Under the pieces are notes generated by a model that was not told the DNA's origin, searched no databases, and worked only from the letters and a program-made list of their open reading frames with translations. From assembly GCA_021234155.1 (NCBI GenBank), contig JAJEKV010000031.1, forward strand, positions 921,614 to 985,613: DNA of 64,000 nucleotides, in the 5' to 3' direction. Below are positions 1-12,420 of this stretch, piece by piece. The stretch comes from Isoetes taiwanensis. Taxonomy: Eukaryota > Streptophyta > Lycopodiopsida > Isoetales > Isoetaceae. A program made the translations under genes and the position numbers. Every line of letters starts with the position of its first letter. Position 1 is the first letter of the stretch.

Positions 1-673
1 AGATCTAGAAGGCTGCTATGGGCAATTTAATAGGCTAAACCTACTGATTCTATGACTGAAATAGGGTTTAGACTATTCAATTGGCCAAATACCTGATCCT
101 TGAGTGGCTCCTCCTGACCTGAGTTCGACCATCCTGCTGAAACGCTCGAATCAAGGGAAACTAATGGTGCAATTCTCTCAGGCAGAGTCTGGGAGGCGGT
201 TTTGGCTCTTGAGGCAGCCAAAACAGAGCTCTAAAACCCTAGAAACGAAAATTGGGCAAGTTAGGGTTTCCCTTCCTATATAGACAAGGGGTTGGCTAGG
301 GTTTCCAATTATCCCCTTTAAGCATGTGGGATAATTGGGAATGGGCCCACTTGCCTTTAATGGCTAGGTGGCAAAATGTGCCCACATGGAAATGTGTGCC
401 CACATTAATGTGTACATTGGAGAATGTGCACATTAATTGCACACTTGGGTATGGCCCACTTGGCATCAAGTGTCCATATGGGAATGTGTGCCCACATTAA
501 TGTGTACATTGGAAAATGTGCACATTAATAGTTGCACATATTCATTGCAAGTTGCCCCCTAGGGCTACCCACCTGGCTACACGTTAGCGTACACGTCAGT
601 CGGGGTGGCGTGTACTCGTGACGGGGCAGTACAATATACGTCCTGGGACCGTATACTGTCCTGGAACGTCACA
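1..673 (-). mobile_element. Ty3/gypsy LTR, partial (runs off left edge)
   Basis: The segment ends in ACGTCACA at 673, so on the minus strand the LTR starts TGTGACGT, as does the complete LTR at 56392-57902. The bases next to it read, on the minus strand, as a purine tract (AAAAGAGGGCAT) just before TGTGACG, the expected polypurine tract, so this is a 3' LTR of a minus-strand element. The last 120 bp resemble the end of the 56392-57902 LTR (ACGT-rich block, CAATATACG versus TAATATACG). Inside is a near-duplicate of about 60 bp (about 390-440 and 490-540, GTGTGCCCACATTAATGTG). The other end lies outside the window. Confidence 0.72.
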
Positions 674-1654
674 ATGCCCTCTTTTACTCGTTAATGTTGC
701 AAGCCCTCGACCCATTTCCTCCACCATACCATAGGCTTCCCTTTGCTACGTCGCAGTTTACACAATCTTATTTGAAAGCTTCGCTTGACACTTTTGCACT
801 TTTACACTTCGTTTGAAAGCAATTTACACTTTAATGCACCCACCGTATGTAATATAGTGATAACCCCAAACCACTTCGATCGGCGAACAATCGAACCCTT
901 GGGACGTAAACCCCAGGATGTGATGAGTCGACATCGAGGTGCCAAACGACTCCGTACGAACTTTTGAGGTACAATGTGCTTCACATGTATAACATGCCAT
1001 CCCATCCTAGCCAATTCATATGCTCATATTAGGTGCATTAGGTAGAATCATATTCCTATTTATAGATTTTGAGTGATCATCACCATACGCCATCAGTTAT
1101 GTAAAAGAAGTGACAATTGGGATAAAAGATGAATGCATAGAGAGTTGAGTTGGCATAATGCCTAAAAACATTGTCTTAGATAGTTACATGACCTTAGAAG
1201 TTTTTAGAGAAGGGAAAATGCGTAAACTCGTTGAAATGTTGAAGGCAAATAAGGGCAGACGAGAGTTGCAAGTGTACCTTATATAGTAAGCCCCAACCAT
1301 CAAAATATTAGATAAGAATAAGCTCAAAAAACAAAAGCAAACAATAGGAATTGCAAATGTGCTTTGAAGAGTTGAAGTTGAATTGTTAGATTGACTGGAA
1401 AAATGGCGCGAGTCATATCCATTTGTTCTGAAGTCAATTGTAACTAAACACTAGAGCATATTGAAATTTTAATGCTTTATGTTGCTTTATGTTCTAGTTT
1501 TGAGAAAAGACCTGGGCTACTGGTTGAAGTGAGTTTGGAAGAAAATGTAGACAAAGCGGTATCAAATAAGTCACTACCCCACATTGTTCTTTTAGTTGAA
1601 AGTCAAGGCTTCAATATTATCACATGTAAATAGAATTACTTAAAGTGAACGACC
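674..1654. other. Non-coding stretch between LTR and Helitron
   Basis: The first part should be the untranslated 3' end of the gypsy element that owns the LTR at 1-673. I see no chromodomain or integrase here, so the element must be truncated. The Helitron 5' terminus should lie in or before this stretch, but a TC start cannot be picked by eye. No gene is recognised. Confidence 0.4.
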
Positions 1655-2260
1655 ATGGAGGATAGTGGTAGAATTGTACAAGGGGATCTAGTCGAGAGAT
1701 ATAGAGAGAGAGCACGTCAGAGAGATAGAGAACGCTATGCAAATTTGACCGAGGAGGATAGGGAGAGGATAAGAGAGAGAACTAGGGAACGTGCAAGACA
1801 ACTCGAGCTAAGGTAATAGAAGAAAGAACTGTAAAACGCACAACTATGGTTGTGGATTAGCAGAATAGTGGTACAAATTTGAATAGTTCGGTTGAAGAGT
1901 GTTGCATGAATCTAGCAGAAGAGGATATAGAAAGAAGGCGATATAACATAAGGCAACGTTATGCTAACTTATCAGAAGAGAGTAGAGAGATTATACGTCA
2001 AAGATAGAGAGAACGCTATGCAAACTTGCCCGAGGAGGATAGTGACATGATACGACATAGAAGAGTAGGACGATAGAGTGAGAATGCGGCAAAGAGAGGT
2101 GGAGCGCTATGTGCAACTATCTGAGGGCGATAGAGAGCGAATACGTCAAAGAAAGATAGAATGCTATGCAAGTTTAACTATGCAAGATAAGTTTAGAATG
2201 AGAGCCATGGCTAGACAACGTTCAGGACGATCCCAGTCTATACCTGTACCACAGTGATGC
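1655..2260 (+). pseudogene. Helitron RepHel N-terminal repeat region
   Basis: The translation from the ATG at 1655 is dominated by imperfect repeats such as RQRDRERYANLTEEDRERI, recurring about every 35 codons (near 1690, 1960, 2020 and 2110). Such RE-rich, probably helical repeats are common at the N-terminus of plant Helitron proteins; their role is not known. Stops (TAA at about 1816, TAG at 2006) and frameshifts interrupt it. An alternative is an unrelated charged coiled-coil protein, but the Helitron domains that follow on the same strand make the Helitron reading far more likely. Confidence 0.65.
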
Positions 2261-2403
2261 AACATTGTCAAGCCAAACAGAGATTCAAGCAAATGGTACG
2301 GAAGGTGAAATAGTACCAAGAGCTTTGCACATTGGCAAGCTCATGCACAACACATGAACTTGGCTATACATCGAAATTATGTGATGTGCACGTGGAGTAA
2401 GAG

Positions 2404-2727
2404 ATGCCATATTGTCAAATTCCTTTGCTCAACATCGAGCAAGATGGATTCTGTTACAACAAAGGGAAATGGTTGTTGCCATCTTTACCCCCATTGCCTA
2501 TGGCACTATACAACATGTACAACATACAAGAATTTGCTAAACTAGCGAGAAAAGTAAACAAACTATTTTGCTTTAGCGTGCTTGGAGTAAGTGGCGAATT
2601 TGTAAATTTAGATTTCCCTTCGTCAGTAACTATTACAGGACGGACATATCATCGACTACGGCCCACAACGGAAACAGGTTATCCAATACATTGGTACATC
2701 TATGACAAATCTGAACGAATATGTAGC
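2404..2727 (+). pseudogene. Helitron protein, conserved block before Rep
   Basis: An open frame reads through FCYNKGKWLLPSLPPLP and later GRTYHRLRPTTETGYP and WYIYDKSE. This matches the block found in RepHel proteins upstream of the nuclease (cysteine/lysine start, a PPLP motif, a YHR motif, then YIYD). The match ends sharply after the YIYD region, and the next expected sequence reappears near 4140, which points to an insertion between. Function beyond being part of the transposase is not established. Confidence 0.65.
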
Positions 2728-4100
2728 ATAATAACAGGGGGTTTTCTTTGTGTTTTTATACGCTTTTCACTAAGGTTTTCCTATGATTTCGTGATGTATT
2801 CAAATGGATGTACTAATGCGTACATCTAGAGTGCACCATTTCTGAGCCATCGATTTTAGCCTTTTTTTTGTCAATGGTCAACAACCAATGGCTCACAACA
2901 AAAGCCCTTTTTTTGTGTGTGTGGTGCATAATGGTCAACAACCAATGGCTCACAACAAAAGCCCTCTTTTTGTGTGTGTGGTGCATAACGGGCACATGAA
3001 GGGCTTGAAGGGCGCATGTAGTGCAGTTTCCCTGCCGGCAACACATTTCTTATCATAACTTTTGATCCAGAGCTCTGTTTCAAATGATTTTTATTGCGTT
3101 GGAAAGCTCTCTCCGAGATCTTTTTGATAGTTTATGATATGGATATGTTTGGTTAAGTTATCTATGCTAAAATAGCATTTTTTCGGCCGGGTTTGGTAGG
3201 CTTTCACATCCTACCAGCTGATTAATACAGAATTGCGCTATTGGATATTGTTTTATGGCTCATTCCGAATGAAGCTTGCAAAAAATTACCATGCATTTTT
3301 AGATTTTGAGGCAGTTATTAAGCAAATTCCAAGGCTTCTAGATCCTTGTGCTAACAAGTAGAAAAGTTTCCCACTTTGGTTTCTCACCACAAGAATCCAT
3401 GGAGGCCAAAGGCTGCTGTTAAATTCCAGTTGAAAAATGTTTGTGTATGGGTGTTGCAAACTTTATGACTTTCAGAATAATGGGATCAATCTGCTCTATC
3501 TTTATGGTAAGTTTTACTTATGTTCTATTTGTTTTATTGTGATGAAATTCAAAAGCTACAGGTGATGAAAGCCTCAAATGAATTCTAGTTTTTTTCTGGT
3601 TTGAATTCTAAAATTTTGTCACACGGGGTATTCCCTAAGGCCCCCTAAGGACCAAAAATTTTTTTTGCAACACAAACCATTAACATCCAACATATAAAAA
3701 TTAAATCCTCCAACATATAACAACCAACACATAACAACCATTGACATTAACAACCAACACATAACTACCATTGACATTAATTAACACAACCATTGGATCC
3801 AACACATTTAAATTAAAATCCCCCTTAAACCCCCTTTGGTTTGGGTGCATATTCACACGGGGGGTGACATAGGGCAGCGAGAGCCCTCATAATTTTATTT
3901 TGCACGTACGAAATCAACACCATATAGTATTCCGCTTGAAATCTTATAGTATTTTGCGAATCTTGTTATACAGTATAGCAAATTTTGTACTTGCATACCC
4001 CACAAACGAGGAACTTTACGTACGGTGTAGATTAAGGAATAAGGGGTGAATATGCCTATCCAACAACTCTCGTTGCCCGGAGTCACAAGCTCGAGACCAA
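2728..4100. other. Insertion inside the Helitron
   Basis: About 1.37 kb separates two stretches of Helitron coding sequence that should be adjacent. It holds no recognisable gene. It contains a 65-bp tandem duplication at 2874-2990 and a run of short AACACATAACAACCA-like repeats at 3680-3790. The imperfect pair TGTCACACGGGG (3618) and CACGGGGGGTGACA (3855) may be element ends, but the match is short. Confidence 0.4.
2874..2990. repeat. 65-bp tandem duplication
   Basis: Two nearly identical copies contain GGTCAACAACCAATGGCTCA followed by ACAACAAAAGCCC, a T-run and GTGTGTGTGGTGCATAA. The copies differ mainly in the length of the T-run. Confidence 0.85.
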
Positions 4101-4103
4101 AGA

Positions 4104-5403
4104 GTGCCATTTCAATGGATTGGTATTATCGGTTCAATTCTCAACGACATTAAACCATGTATTCAAAACCTTCGAACCATGGGCAGCATGCATTTACCAT
4201 CAGCATACGTTACGATTCATGGAGTCGTTGCAAGCAACGAAATTGCGACCATTGCAGATGTCAATAACACGGCCAATATCGCTCCTCGGATTGCTAGTTT
4301 TTTGGTTCATAATAAAGGGGAGCCAACCTTCATAAACATCCTGGACCCTATGTATAAACCAGTGCAATATCCGCTTTCCGCATGGCACAGTTGGTTGGGG
4401 GCTTGGAAACAAGCATGGCCTTACGCAATTGCAATGGTATAGGGCAAGATTGTTGCATGACGAACGATTCGTTCAATTGGGTCATCTGTGTGGAGAGTAT
4501 TTGGTCGATATGTGTTCGAGGATTGAGGATGCTCGATTGAACTATTTCAGAACGCCTACCTTTCGCAACAAGATAGTGCAATATGACGAGGATTACTCAG
4601 AGAGATACAATGATAACAAAAAAGACATTGTCTTATCCTCTTCATTCTTGGGGTGTCAAAGGTGGTGCTCCGTGCAAGTGGCAGATGCATTGCCCTATCT
4701 AGGGCAAACGGTCGTCCAATATTGTTTGTCACTATGACCACAAATACAGATTGGCCAGAAATACGAGCTACACTCAGACCTGGGCAAAACGTTTCCGATG
4801 TTCCTATATTTGTCGTTCAGTGCTTTCATGGAAGGCTCAGCGGTTAAAAGAGCTTCATAAATTTTTTCAACATATACCGTCATAGAATTTCAAAAACGTG
4901 GATTGCCACATGCCCACCTCGTCTTGCATACTGAACCCGATATACTAATTGAATGCATCGATGAGATCATTTCGACTGAGCTGCCTACGGATGCAATCCT
5001 TCGTGCGAAGGTCCAGAAATTTATGATACATAAACACACGCATAGGTGCTCTTCAAACAACTCTCCATGTTGTTATAAGTACCCAAAGGACGTCGACCCA
5101 ACGACGTACCTTGATTCAAAAGGTTACGTGCAGTACAGAAGGAGGAGCATAGATGATGCATGGGTGGTACCCTATAACGCCTTTCTTCTTCATGAACTAG
5201 ATTGTCACATTATGGTGGACATTGCATCCACTGACCACGTATTCTCCTACCTTTATAGTTACATTTACAAGGGATTTGACAATGCCAATTTTCATGTAAC
5301 CCAAGAAAGGCATTCGGCTTTCATACCATTGACATTAGGCAATCACCATGAAGAGGCTAGGGAACGTCGTCGAGGATCAACGATCAAACAGAGAGTACTA
5401 TAG
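4104..5403 (+). pseudogene. Helitron Rep (HUH nuclease) region
   Basis: Several frames together give a Helitron Rep domain, which nicks and joins single strands during rolling-circle transposition. In order: a DPMYKPVQYPL block (about 4346), RLLHDERFVQLG and YLVDMCSRIEDARLNYFR (4445-4545), LSSSFLGCQRWC (4633), FVTMTTNTDWPEIR (near 4726), then RGLPHAHLVLHTEPD at 4893-4937 with the metal-binding H-x-H of the HUH motif. After a Cys pair (CCYKYP) and VVPYNAFLLHELDCHI comes YLYSYIYKGFD (5251), which holds the tyrosines expected of the two-Tyr Rep. The 4903-5403 part is the longest intact frame; upstream parts need frameshifts. Confidence 0.85.
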
Positions 5404-6060
5404 AGCAACCGTCAGGCCATGTATCATCAGAACAAGCTCCTAGACATCCTCCTAAGGATGAAATAAATGGTTACTTGAAGGCACGTTATCTAACAGCAAC
5501 AGAGGTTGCATGGAGAGTGATGTCATATGATATAACGAATAAATCTCCTGCCATCAAATGCTTATCTCTGCATCTGCCACACCTGAACACAAGGTCGTTG
5601 CTAGATCGATATTTCTTACGTCCTTTGGCACCCGAGTTCGATGCTTTCACGTACATTTAGTACCACGAACAACATATATTGACCGCATACAATCCATCAT
5701 CAATAGTCGAGCCTGGAATTTATATAGAACAAGAGCGAGAGGGTTTCACGACGAACATAATGAGAAAGAGGGTAAGGCAACCAATAGTATGTAGGATACG
5801 ATTAGTATTGCCTCGAGTTGGAGAGGCATTCTATCTTAAGCAAATCCTACTACACTGCTCTGTGAGAACATGGGATGAGTTGAAAGTCGTCAACGGACAA
5901 CAGCATGAACGTATCAACAGGCAGCAGAGGCAGAGGGGTTACTCGCAGCACACAACGAAGCATCGTTTGTTATGGAAGAAGCAGTTTCTTTATCATTAAA
6001 TCCTATGCAACTGCGATTTCTTTTTGCCATGTTAGTACTAGCCCAAGGTCCAGCAATTGA
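5404..6060 (+). pseudogene. Helitron Rep-helicase linker
   Basis: The frame at 5475 contains the block GYLKARYLTATEVAWRVMSY, and the 5558-6000 frames hold LPRVGEAFYLKQILLHC and, near 5996, LNPMQLRFLFAMLVL. All are typical of the segment between Rep and helicase in plant Helitrons. Stops at 5658 and several frame changes break it. Between about 6060 and 6240 the match is lost, and a small hairpin (AAAGTGGGA near 6088, TCCCACTTT near 6106) suggests a short insertion. Confidence 0.7.
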
Positions 6061-6240
6061 GCTGTGGACTAGAAGTCGTATTTAATTAAAGTGGGACTCA
6101 TTCTATTCCCACTTTTTTTCAGAACCCTGTTAATTTACACAAAAAGGAGCACCCCGACCCGAAAACTGTCCTTAATTCGAATTTTTGTCTGTTAGTGTGC
6201 ATCCAAGCTTTCTTCCCGTTTTCTCGGATAGCAATGAGTT

Positions 6241-7830
6241 TTGGATACCAATGAGTGTCGAGACGAATATCCAAATGATGAGACAACTGCCTTCAATGAA
6301 TCCCTTCATTTAATCAATAATATTTTGACACAACATAGTACTAATATCATGGCATTCGGGCTCCAATTGCAACCTCGTCTTGGAAGAGAAGTCATGCATG
6401 GGTTGCAAAAATTTTCTGACCATGAGACATATCTAAATACTGCGATGCAAATGGCAAGTATAATGAAAAATGACCAGAAGGAAATATATAGCTTTATTCG
6501 TAGATACCACAAAGTAACCAACCTATTTTTGTTGATGGAAAAGCGGGCAAAGGAAAAACATTCCTATTGAATTGCATATGCCTGTCCATACGAGGCAACC
6601 AAGGCATAGTGCTCCCGTGCAGTACGACAACATTAGCAGGTCGCCAGTATCCAGGAGGACGAACGGCCCACTCGCTCTTCCAAATTCCCGTGGAAGAAAA
6701 TAATGCAGGGCTTCAATCGATGATAGAACGTGATTCTGGAGCAACAGATATGCTCATTGCAGCTAAGGTTATCATCTGGGATGAATTTCCAATGGCTAAC
6801 AAAGCTGTCGTAGAAAGCGTCGATCATCTATTGCAACGACTGTGCAGAAATAATCTCCTATTTGGAGGCAAACATTTTATCGGCGCTGGAGACTTCAGAC
6901 AGGTTGCTCCTGTTGTCAAGGGAGAGGGGAGAACTGCAGCCTACAATGCTGCATAAAGTCATCACTGCTATGGCAAAGTTTTCATGTATTAAGACTAGAA
7001 GGACCGATAGGTAATGCAGATGACCCCGAACTAATGCGATTTGTTGATCGCATAGGAGAGGATTGGGAAAGGTCTATGGTCTCACTAGATATGTTCGATA
7101 TAACTACCAACATAGCAGATGGTGTTGAATTTTTATATCCTTCCAATCTGCTTTAGAATCCAACAACATGCAAGAAACACAACTTCTTATCGCCGATCAA
7201 TAAGACTGTTGACAACTTCAACGATCGCATTCTTAATAGAGTTCCTAATCATGATAAGACATATTATAGCCATGATCACATCAGCGAACAAGATGAAATC
7301 ATACATGACCATCCTTATGCAACATCAGATTTTCTTAATAACTTCACACATTCGGGGATACTCAACCACGAAGTCAGGCTTAAGGTAGGGGCTATATGTC
7401 ACATTATGAAAAGACTAGATATGGAAAAGGGTCTTGTGAAAAATGCGAGAGTTGTGGTCGTATCAATGCATGAAAAATTTGTAATGGTGAAGGTATTAGA
7501 TGAAGCATCCCAAGATGACGCATGTACGTACCCAATCTATAGAATTGATTTTTTCTATCAACCGGAGAATCGGTCCTGGACCATTCATAGGTGGCAATTA
7601 CCCCTTCGACTGTCTTTACCACCTTCAATAGTTGCCAGGGACTGACATTGGATCGTTTGTCATCGACTTGCGTACCAAAGTATTTGCACATGGTCAGTTA
7701 TACATGGCACTTGCCCGCGTACGGAGGTGACAGGACGTGCTCATTCTCCTCTCACCGGAGAACACAGCGAGGACCACCAAGAATACCGTCTACAAAGAAC
7801 TTCTTTTATGATACGGTACATTTTTCTTAG
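6241..7830 (+). pseudogene. Helitron Pif1-type helicase region
   Basis: An SF1 DNA helicase that would unwind the transposing strand. A Walker A motif, VDGKAGKGKTFLLN, spans about 6531-6572 across a frame change. The next frame (6567-6956) has Walker B VIIWDEFPM and motif III FIGAGDFRQVAPVV. Later frames give NLDMEKGL-like MEKGLVKNARVVVV (7421) and TTFNSCQGLTLDRL (7610), the C-terminal motifs of Pif1-like Helitron helicases. A short reading of ALARV-like sequence near 7710 ends at about 7815. At least four frameshifts or stops make it non-functional. Confidence 0.82.
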
Positions 7831-8201
7831 CCCTCCTTCGTTCATGTCACTTACAACACAGAAGAAATCAATAAGGTGTATCCTCTCCATCTTTCATATC
7901 CTTTGTATGGGCTGCACTTTGTTTATACAACACAGAAGAAGTTAATGAGGTACCTCCACTCCATCTTTCATATCTTTTGTACGGGCTACACTTTTGCTCA
8001 ATGAGGTGTCTTATGACAGCATTCATTAGTTATTCAGATAAGGCATGCCACCAAAAAAAAGAAAAAAAGAAAAGCAAAAAACTCCCTTCTCTGCCCGTAT
8101 GATAGATGACGTGCTGCTATCTGATTATCATGGGATTCCCCTCACTCATTCTTTTTTCCTTTAAGAAATTGAAAAGAAAAGTAAAAAAAAAATGGGATAA
8201 A
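7831..8201. other. Stretch after Helitron helicase, no gene
   Basis: It holds two imperfect copies of about 75 bp (near 7845 and 7930: ACAACACAGAAGAA... CCATCTTTCATATC...) and A-rich runs at 8047-8080 and 8170-8195. It is probably the Helitron 3' untranslated region or later insertions. No coding signal is seen. Confidence 0.45.
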
Positions 8202-8519
8202 TAACATCGCGATGCCAGCCTAGTGGTCGAGCTATTGGTAATGGGCAACCCCCATCCAAAACCCACTGACTGTCATTGGATGCAAAAGATAAAATTTAAA
8301 TAAATGAAAAGAACATCCGTCGCGGTAACAGCCTAGTGGTCAAGCTATTGGCAGTGGGTGACCCCCATCCAAAGCCCAAAACCCACTGACTGCCACCGGA
8401 TGCAAAAATAAAATGAATTAAACGAAAAGAACATACATCGCGGTTACGCCTAGTGGTCAAGCCGTCGGTACTGGGCAATCCCCATCCAGGCCCAAAATCC
8501 ACTGGCTGTCATCGGATGC
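8202..8519. repeat. Three tandem copies of a 110-118-bp unit
   Basis: Copies start near 8202, 8311 and 8429. Each has a CATCGCG/TCGCGGT start, GCCTAGTGGTC, a CCCCATCCA block, CCACTGACTG and an end like TGCCACCGGATGC. The segment AGCCTAGTGG fits the RGYNNARNGG core of a pol III A box, so a tRNA-related SINE origin is possible, but I see no B box in the unit. Confidence 0.8.
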
Positions 8520-11500
8520 CAACAGAAGAGGGCACAAATAATAATGGGAATCCCATGGTGGTCGGTTATAGCACCTATCTATCCTACAGGCATAAAACAG
8601 ACGGCAATAGTGCAGGTTCAACTCCTGCATGTTCTCTCGCATCTCAAGCATGTCCAGAACTAAGATTTATCCAACTTAGCACAAAACTTCTTTTGCAGCT
8701 GGTTGGACAAGAGAAATGTTCGTGGCGGCCTTGGCCTCCGCGATAAATTTCTTGTATCTACTTACTTAAATTGTGTTTGGGGGGTGTGTCCTCTTTTTTC
8801 CGGCCACCGGTGGACATCAAAATCCGGCCAAAAAGCGAAATTTTGTCATCAGAAAATCATAATCCGGCAAAAAAAAAATTCGAGCAAATTTTTCTTTCCT
8901 CTGCTACCCATTTCGGCGGTGGGCGGTGGCAGCCGTTATGAATCCATGCTCCAAACAGGCTGGTGATGGCAAAGGAGTTTGAAGGTCCTTGCTAGAATTC
9001 CATTGCGGAGCCGCTGCTCCATTCTCTGCAGATTTCAGGGAACTGTTTCCTATTTTCTACGCCCTGTGTCGTTCAAAATTTTTGGAACAAAGAATGTAGC
9101 AGAGCATTTTTGGAGCTCTCAAGCGAGGCATTTTTTTGGGCTGGGAGTTCTTGCATAATCGCATCTGAAGGTAATACTGTCTATAACATATGTTTCTCAA
9201 CTTGGACTGAATCACCGGTGTACATCCAACAAGGATCAGGTAAACTTGAAAGTTAGCATTTCGATTTTGTTTTATTTTTAGAATGTTTTCAGAAGCAGAG
9301 CGTCATCTTCCTTGCTTTATTCCCTTCAGATCGGACCCTATTTGCTTGCTTTTGGTTCGATTGTTAACACAGGTAACAAGCCGTCTTTTTTTAGGTCGGC
9401 CTTAGATGATGCATAGCCCTTCTATCAGGTATAAACCCTTTGCAATCTTCTAGAATTTTATTCATTTGTTTCTGGAGTTTTTCAATCCTTCTGCTTCATT
9501 CTGTCGACGATTTCTTTGATTCAAAGTCATCCCTGTTTTTCAAAATCGTTCCTAATTGTTCCTACACAGTTTCATTTATCAAGATTTCTTCTACTCTCTC
9601 TCACAAATTTACTGATGCATCCTACTCTCACAGATTTACTGATGCATTTGATTTATTTATAATGGTTTTTCCGCCTTCAAACTTTTCCTATATGATCCGT
9701 AGATTGAACCGGTGCTTACACCATTGCTTCACATATGATCACACAGTGTAAGCTTCACACAATTGCTTCATATATCATCACACAACGTAAGCTTCACACT
9801 AACAGGTGTTTACACTTGCCCCAGTAAGCTGGTTCATGTTTCATTTTTCTGGGCACCCACATTTTTTTCAGATGAGGAGGCATCTTGCTTTACGTTTATG
9901 GCATGCACACATGATTTTTGAATCTCTGATATGTATGGGCGTTACAATATTAATTGCTGTGCATCTTTTTACAAGATATTTTTGCTTCGATCATAGATTC
10001 TTTTGTGTTATCATGCCGTCAAATGCATATCTGATCTTTGTACTTGATTGATGCAACAGGGATGTGGGTGCATTCATATTATTCTTCAGGTATGTCACTT
10101 GGTCTTAGGAGATACCAAGGATGGTATTGACGTACATTTCAGGGTGTTACATGCATGGAGGTATGCCATTTTTGCATATCAACCCTGTCTATCACCAAAG
10201 TCCATAAAAAGGAATGGTTTTCTGGAAGATAGAAATTTTCTGAATCTAGAAACCAGTTGCTTTATTAGGATTGAGAAAATCTGGAAAATATACTGGCCCT
10301 GGCCATACTAAGGTTTTCCTGTTGTATCTTTGATGTAAACATCAGGGGCTAATCCATATTCATATGTTGGGTAATTTGCATCACTCTCACTTTCTAATTT
10401 AATAGGCACTACTCTGTTTTCATGTGCTACTTTGCTGAACCATATTGTTTCTTGCCATATTTATATGTCAGATAATTTGCTTCACTCTATTTCAGCAACT
10501 CGCTTTCCAATTTAAGAGGCACTACTTCGTTTTCATATGCTACATTGAAGAACCGTATTGTTTTTGCCATCATGGGCTCGCCGGTAGGGCTGAGACAAAG
10601 AGATTTTGTTTCCACGAGGTGCCATCATGGGCTCGCCGGTAGGGCTGAGACAAAGAGATTTTGTTTCCACGAGGTATAAATATTTCCTGAAATCTTCCTC
10701 TGTACAAATGCTTTGGGTATCTAAGCTATATTCTTGCTGTTATTGCAGCGTTTTGTTAGTGGATGCTTCGCTAGGTAATATTCAAAAGGCCCCTTCACCA
10801 GCATTCTCACCATGTAAAGTAAGTATTTTCATGGTCTTGGTTTCGTTGTTTGGAAGTTAACAATTACAAAAAATTTCAGTTCCTTTGCATTCATCCATTT
10901 CTATGCTAAATTTCACCTCCAACTTGCTTTTTGCTTTGATGCTTTCCTTTTACTACTCTGTAAGCAAGCAATGAAACTGATCGAGAAGCTTATATTCCTT
11001 AGCATGCTTAGATAATTTTCTAAGTTAGATAATTTGCATATCTATTTTGGCATAGCGCACCTTTTTCACCTTTTTGCAAGCAAATAGCTCTATGCAGCAA
11101 GCAAATGTGCAGGTAGAAGTTTTAACACCCATCACTTTATTGCAGCAAAAATTTCATGTGTTCACTGTTAGGATATTATGCTGCCTATTTTGCATCATGT
11201 ATCTTCTGTGTCCAATCACATGCAACAAATGTGCATCATGTTTTTTTCCAATTGTTTTTAAATTTGTAAATGCATATTCTTCTTTAATGGTTTCCAGAAT
11301 TAGATGTCTATATATGGAAGGCAAGAAAGCCTCAAATGTAGAAAAATAGTGAAGATTAAACAATTTAAAATAGGTTTCATTAGGGAAATTTTATTGTGCT
11401 TATTATGGTTGGAGAATCGAGTTTGTTTTATCAGAGCTTCTCATGACAAGGAGCACTTTAAGCAGGGTGCACTTTAGCCAGTTTAATATGGTCTATTTAT

Positions 11501-12420
11501 CGAATTTCATCGTTCTTTAACCAAGGATTCCAGACATTGTCAATGTAAATTAAACGGAGGAGTAAGTAACTCGGTAAGGATATCCTTGAAATTGTGGTAA
11601 GGATATCCTTGAAATTGTATCTGATGTAATGGTTGGCAAGAAAATTAAATTATGCTGGCTTTTTCACTGTTGTGTCCCTTAATAATTTGACATTCCTATT
11701 TTTCTTCCATCAATGGACCTTAGTAAGCTTCGGAAAAATGATTTTGCTTCTATGTTGTTGGTCATTAATTTAACAAGACATGTGTTCCAAAGATAGAGGA
11801 AAGGAGCCTTGGATATGCAAACAAATTGGTTAAGAAATATATTTGTGCGCCCGTACTAGTGCTTTGTGTTATAGTTGTAGCGCTTCGTGGTACTTTTGCA
11901 ACATTAGGGAAGTAGCCTTTTCTCTTACGAAAAGAGAGTGAATGTATTTAACAATGTCCAATGCAATGCACAAATTGGTAAGGGAGATGGTTTTTTAACA
12001 ATGCCCAATACAATGACACAAATTGGTAAGGCATATACGAAGACAGTTTTGGGTTGCTTGCCTTTGTTTTTGTCTAAGAAAGCCATTCAACACCACATGT
12101 TGTACTCCACTTGGTATGTCTCTACCATCAAGCTTGGAGGACGGGTTGTTCTCTATACAAATTGATGTGCGTATGGCATGTGATTAATCACTGGTTCGAT
12201 TTGTATTATGACAAGTATATTGATGAATATAATTTCACCCATAGCATATGCATCACATTCTCACTTTGCCAGATTTCGTTGCCACAACTTCAAAGAACGA
12301 CATGCATGCTCTTGCCTAACTTTTGATTGCTTATTAGATATGCGTTCCTTTGGTTCCTCTACTATTGAACATTGTAATGCTTTTGCCTAACTTATGATCC
12401 ATGTTAACGGTTTAATTTAA
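8520..12420. other. AT-rich non-coding region with small duplications
   Basis: No ORF here resembles a known protein. The region has many pyrimidine-rich tracts followed by AG and several GTAAG-like sites, as if built from intron or UTR sequence, possibly captured by Helitrons. Local direct repeats occur at 9595-9650 (TTTACTGATGCAT), 9720-9800 (GTAAGCTTCACAC), 11570-11620 (GGTAAGGATATCCTTGAAAT twice) and 11945-12035. The perfect 55-bp duplication is listed separately. Confidence 0.4.
10566..10675. repeat. Perfect 55-bp tandem duplication
   Basis: 10566-10620 and 10621-10675 are identical as read, beginning GCCATCATGGGCTCGCCGGT and ending TTCCACGAGGT, directly abutting. No mismatch is seen, so the duplication is recent or has been homogenised. 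Confidence 0.93.

Larger units (their letters stand above)
1655..7830 (+). mobile_element. Autonomous Helitron, decayed (RepHel type)
   Basis: Across about 6.2 kb the plus strand carries, in the usual order, the parts of a plant Helitron RepHel protein: an Arg/Glu-rich repetitive N-terminus, an N-terminal conserved block, the HUH Rep nuclease with its tyrosine region, a linker, and a Pif1-type SF1 helicase ending near 7815. Many frameshifts and stops show it is dead. About 1.4 kb (2728-4100) and a short stretch near 6070-6240 look inserted. Helitrons transpose by rolling-circle replication using the HUH nuclease and helicase. The nearest Helitron 3' end with hairpin and CTAG is at 12642; whether it belongs to this copy is uncertain. 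Confidence 0.85.

Noticed and set aside
3617-3872. MITE with TGTCAC ends
   Set aside because: Only six terminal bases match in inverted orientation and no target duplication is visible.
8540-8640. tRNA gene suggested by GCAGG-TTCAACT-CCTGC
   Set aside because: The T-arm-like stem is there, but the expected A box, D arm and acceptor pairing are absent at tRNA spacing.
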